Source of the DNA: Dyella sp. SG609
Lineage (GTDB): Bacteria > Pseudomonadota > Gammaproteobacteria > Xanthomonadales > Rhodanobacteraceae
Assembly (NCBI RefSeq): GCF_012275375.1
Contig: NZ_JAAZQJ010000016.1
Location: forward strand, 1 to 64,000
Length of the DNA: 64,000 bases
Direction of reading: 5' to 3'
Both the position numbers and the translations under genes were made by a program. The notes beneath the pieces are model-generated. The model was not told the origin of the DNA. It made no database searches and saw only the letters and a list, made by a program, of their open reading frames with translations. Below, piece by piece: positions 61,559-64,000 of the stretch; within the stretch, counting starts at the first letter, position 1; each line of letters begins with the position of its first letter.

Positions 61559-62562
61559 CATCCATGCAGTCACAGCCAACCGGTCCGGAGGCCGGTGAAA
61601 AAGGTCTGTTCGACGCGAGCGCGCAGGGGGCGACCGCCATGATGGACAACGCCGTAACGGATAATTTCGGCGCGCGCCTGCGCGCCGCACGCGAGGCCCG
61701 CGGCCTGGACGTGGAAAGCTGCGGCCAGGTCTTGCGCCTGCCGGTGCGCGTCCTGCGCCAGCTCGAGAGCGGCGATTACGCCGGCATCGACTACCAGGTC
61801 TATCTCGCCGGCTATCTCACCAAGTACGGCCGCCACGTCGGCGTGGAAGAGTCGGCGCTGCAAGCCGAACTCACCCGCCTGACCCCGGTGCAGCCGACCC
61901 TGGTGGCCACCGGCGGCATCTCGCATTCGCGCTATCTGCTCGAACGCTATGCACGCGCGGCCACCTACGTGGTGCTGACCGCGGCGATCGTGGTGCCGAC
62001 CATCTGGCTGGGCGTGCGCGGCACGCTCGACCGCGACGTCAGCCACCTGGCGCCGCTGGATTCGAAGCCGGTCGCCCAGGCGGACCTGCCCGCGGTAGCC
62101 ACCAGCGCGGCGAGTGCCGGCACGCTGGCGGCCCATGCGCCGGCCGCCGCGCCCAAGCCCGCCGAGCAGCCGCCGGTCGACGCGCAGCAGGAACAGCCGC
62201 TGCTCGCCTCGATGGCGCCGTTCCCGAACCTGGGCAGCGCCGACACCGCGCAGCCCAAGCCGGCGGCCCAGGCCGAACCGGTGGGCGACGGCGCGCACAG
62301 CCTGTCGCTGCAGCTGCCCAACGCCAGCTGGGTGGAAGTGGTCGCGACGGACGGTTCCCGCCTGGAATACGGCCTGCTGCCGGCCGGCAGCAGCAAGACC
62401 TACCACAGCGACAAGCCGCTGACGGTGCGCATCGGCAATGCCACCGGCGCCCAGGTCTCGATCGACGGCCAGCCGGTCGCGCTCGACAGCTACCGCCGCG
62501 CCAACGTGGCGCATTTCAAGGTGGACGTGCGCGACGGCAAGGCCACTCCGGCCGGCGTCTGA
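61555..62562 (+). CDS. rodZ: Cytoskeletal protein RodZ
   Basis: The 335-residue protein links MreB to the wall synthesis machinery. A cytosolic HTH_25 domain (about 36-100; FGARLRAAREARGLDVESCG, then VLRQLESGDYAGIDYQVYLA) is followed by one membrane helix (about 138-157), a long Ala/Pro/Gln-rich periplasmic linker, and the C-terminal DUF4115 domain (about 240-330; LSLQLPNASWVEVVATDGSR). The start overlaps pilF by four bases. In many gammaproteobacteria ispG and hisS follow, but here the next gene is yfgM. Confidence 0.95.
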   Translation: MTSMQSQPTGPEAGEKGLFDASAQGATAMMDNAVTDNFGARLRAAREARGLDVESCGQVLRLPVRVLRQLESGDYAGIDYQVYLAGYLTKYGRHVGVEESALQAELTRLTPVQPTLVATGGISHSRYLLERYARAATYVVLTAAIVVPTIWLGVRGTLDRDVSHLAPLDSKPVAQADLPAVATSAASAGTLAAHAPAAAPKPAEQPPVDAQQEQPLLASMAPFPNLGSADTAQPKPAAQAEPVGDGAHSLSLQLPNASWVEVVATDGSRLEYGLLPAGSSKTYHSDKPLTVRIGNATGAQVSIDGQPVALDSYRRANVAHFKVDVRDGKATPAGV

Positions 62563-62775
62563 GCGTGCTTGCGCGGGTCGCGCCGGCTGGCGCGACACCG
62601 CCTGCGGGCTGACTTGCGGTGCGTGCCGCGGGCCACGCTCAGTAGCGCGATCGGTTATGCTTGCCCTTTGCCCGCTCGACGGCAGCGTCGGGCCGGGTCC
62701 GTTCCAGTTTTTCTTATCGCGCCAGGAAGGTCGCCGCGCCCTCCGGCGGCATCCGTTCCCTTCAAGGGTGATTGC

Positions 62776-63426
62776 ATGGCATTTGAAGTCTACGACGACT
62801 ACGAGCAGGGCGAACGCGTACAGAAGTGGTTGCGCCAGAACGGTCTTTCGATCGTGGTCGGCGTCGCGATCGGCCTGGTCGGCATCTTCGGCTGGCAGCA
62901 GTGGAGCAACCACAAGGCCGGCCGCGAGAGCGAGGCGTCGCAGCTCTACCAGCAGGTGCAGAGCGCCATCGCCGGCGGCAAGAACGACCAGGCCGAGACG
63001 CTCACCGAACAGCTCTTCAAGGATTACGCCGATTCGCCGTACGCGGTGTTCGCCGCCGGCGACCGCGCGGTGCGCCAGGCCAATGCCAAGCAGCTGGACA
63101 AGGCGCTGGTCTCGCTCAACTGGGCCGAGAGCCATGCCGCCGATCCGAATCTGAAGGCCCTGATGCAGTTGCGCATCGCGCAGCTGCAGCTGGCGCAGGA
63201 CAAGGCCGCCGACGCGGTGGCCACGCTCGACCGCATGGGCGCGAAAAACTACGAAGGCCTGAGCCAGGAACTACGCGGCGACGCCCTGGTCAAGCTTGGT
63301 CGCCCGGATGACGCGCGCAAGGCCTACGAGGCCGCCAAGGCCGTGCTGGGCGTGGGTGCGCCGCAGAGCGGCGCCTTGCAGTTGAAACTCGACAATCTGG
63401 CCGTGGCCGGGAAGCAGGGTGCATGA
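62776..63426 (+). CDS. yfgM: YfgM-like inner membrane TPR protein
   Basis: The 216-residue protein has a cytosolic start (FEVYDDYEQGERVQKWLRQN), one membrane helix (about 25-43) and a periplasmic TPR_21-type region (EASQLYQQVQSAIAGGKNDQ, then LRIAQLQLAQDKAADAVATL). YfgM in E. coli joins PpiD at the Sec translocon and helps periplasmic folding. Its stop overlaps the bamB start (ATGA), the classical yfgM-bamB pair. A 213-base gap without a gene separates it from rodZ. Confidence 0.95.
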   Translation: MAFEVYDDYEQGERVQKWLRQNGLSIVVGVAIGLVGIFGWQQWSNHKAGRESEASQLYQQVQSAIAGGKNDQAETLTEQLFKDYADSPYAVFAAGDRAVRQANAKQLDKALVSLNWAESHAADPNLKALMQLRIAQLQLAQDKAADAVATLDRMGAKNYEGLSQELRGDALVKLGRPDDARKAYEAAKAVLGVGAPQSGALQLKLDNLAVAGKQGA

Positions 63427-64000
63427 AAGCTGGTGTGATGAAACGAGCTTTGCTGGTCGGTCTGGTGTCGATGGCGACCCTGGCCGGCTGCCATTCCTTC
63501 AAGAAGGAAAACGTCCAGCCGCCCACGCCGCTCGACAAGGACTTCAAGCCGACCGCGCAGGTCACCCGCCTGTGGACCAGCAGCGTCGGCAAGGGCGCCG
63601 GTGAATCCGGCCTGCGCCTGCGCCCGGCCTTCGCCGACGGCGTGCTCTACGTGGCCAGCACCGACGGCAAGATCGAGGCGCTGGACGCCACCAGCGGCAA
63701 GACGCTGTGGTCCAAGAGCTCCAGCACCAAGGGCTGGTTCGGCTGGGGCGACAAGAAGCGCAAGGATGCGTTCTATGCCGGCGGCCCGGCCGTGTCCGGC
63801 GACCTGCTGGCGATCGGCACGCTGGACGGCCACGTCTACGGCATCAATGCCAAGGACGGTTCGCCGCGCTGGGAAGCCAGCGTCAGCTCCGAAGTGCTGG
63901 CCGCGCCGGCCGTGGTCGGCAACCTGGTGGTGGTGCGTGCCGGCGACGGCCGCCTGTACGGCCTGGACAGCGGCACCGGCGAGCGCCGCTGGGCCTACGA
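63423..64000 (+). CDS. bamB: Outer membrane assembly lipoprotein BamB (5' part)
   Basis: The first 192 codons are in the window. The signal ends in lipobox LAGC (C23). The visible part opens the eight-bladed PQQ-type propeller with repeated blades such as GVLYVASTDGKIEALDATSG, LLAIGTLDGHVYGINAKDGS and LVVVRAGDGRLYGLDSGTGE. BamB scaffolds the BAM complex next to BamA. Its partner BamE is encoded at 4460-4921. The start overlaps yfgM by four bases; ATG 63438 is an alternative. Confidence 0.97.
   Translation, partial: MKAGVMKRALLVGLVSMATLAGCHSFKKENVQPPTPLDKDFKPTAQVTRLWTSSVGKGAGESGLRLRPAFADGVLYVASTDGKIEALDATSGKTLWSKSSSTKGWFGWGDKKRKDAFYAGGPAVSGDLLAIGTLDGHVYGINAKDGSPRWEASVSSEVLAAPAVVGNLVVVRAGDGRLYGLDSGTGERRWAY

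Overview
The window is a GC-rich gammaproteobacterial chromosome segment, almost certainly from the Xanthomonadales and most like the Rhodanobacteraceae (Dyella, Luteibacter, Frateuria, Rhodanobacter). The grounds are the hrcA-grpE-dnaK-dnaJ-dapB block with carAB-greA beyond it, the 41-residue cysteine-poor form of ribosomal protein L36, the rlmN-pilF-rodZ-yfgM-bamB order, an L1-like subclass B3 metallo-beta-lactamase, and intergenic repeat families of the kind common in xanthomonads. The genus call is an inference from gene content.

Layout. Positions 1-2235 are visibly AT-richer than the rest and abut the 3' end of the tmRNA gene ssrA, so they look like the end of a genomic island. They hold the edge of an IS3-family element that has cut off a NACHT NTPase gene, and a small HEAT-like protein gene. 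Positions 2236-5466 are core: ssrA, a GNAT acetyltransferase, smpB, ratA-ratB, bamE and fur. Positions 5468-8565 hold repeats, an unrecognised structured RNA with CsrA/RsmA-type GGA hairpins, a MASE1-like histidine kinase and a divergent LuxR-type response regulator. Positions 8575-16289 carry recN, the heat-shock block (RpoH-like promoters before hrcA and dnaK) and dapB. Positions 16330-21662 form an accessory insert between dapB and carA: a yybP-ykoY (Mn2+) riboswitch with a CaCA antiporter, then a minus-strand set with an Lgt-like membrane protein and a Tes/MJ0619-like radical SAM protein. carA-carB-greA follow.

Positions 26988-39080 carry rpmJ, a LysR regulator, fadH with an acyl-CoA-binding protein, cmk-rpsA-ihfB, lapA-lapB, and an envelope polysaccharide group (WecA-like transferase, CapD/WbpM-like dehydratase, galU). 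Positions 39499-48107 encode a large alpha-2-macroglobulin with an intact thioester and PBP1C, a known periplasmic defence/repair pair. Positions 48223-54202 are mixed: an FAD amine oxidase, a CsaA-like protein, the B3 beta-lactamase, a second MBL-fold hydrolase, a TRIC-type channel, and an Ada protein lacking its AraC domain, translationally coupled to a 2-oxoglutarate oxygenase. Positions 54491-58910 are a TetR-fadB-fadA fatty-acid oxidation operon behind two near-identical palindromic operators. The window ends with ndk, rlmN, pilF, rodZ, yfgM and the start of bamB.

Most genes are housekeeping. The best leads are the GGA-hairpin RNA, the Mn-riboswitch/CaCA unit, the Lgt-like/radical SAM operon, the IS-broken NACHT gene at ssrA, and the HTH-less Ada/oxygenase pair.
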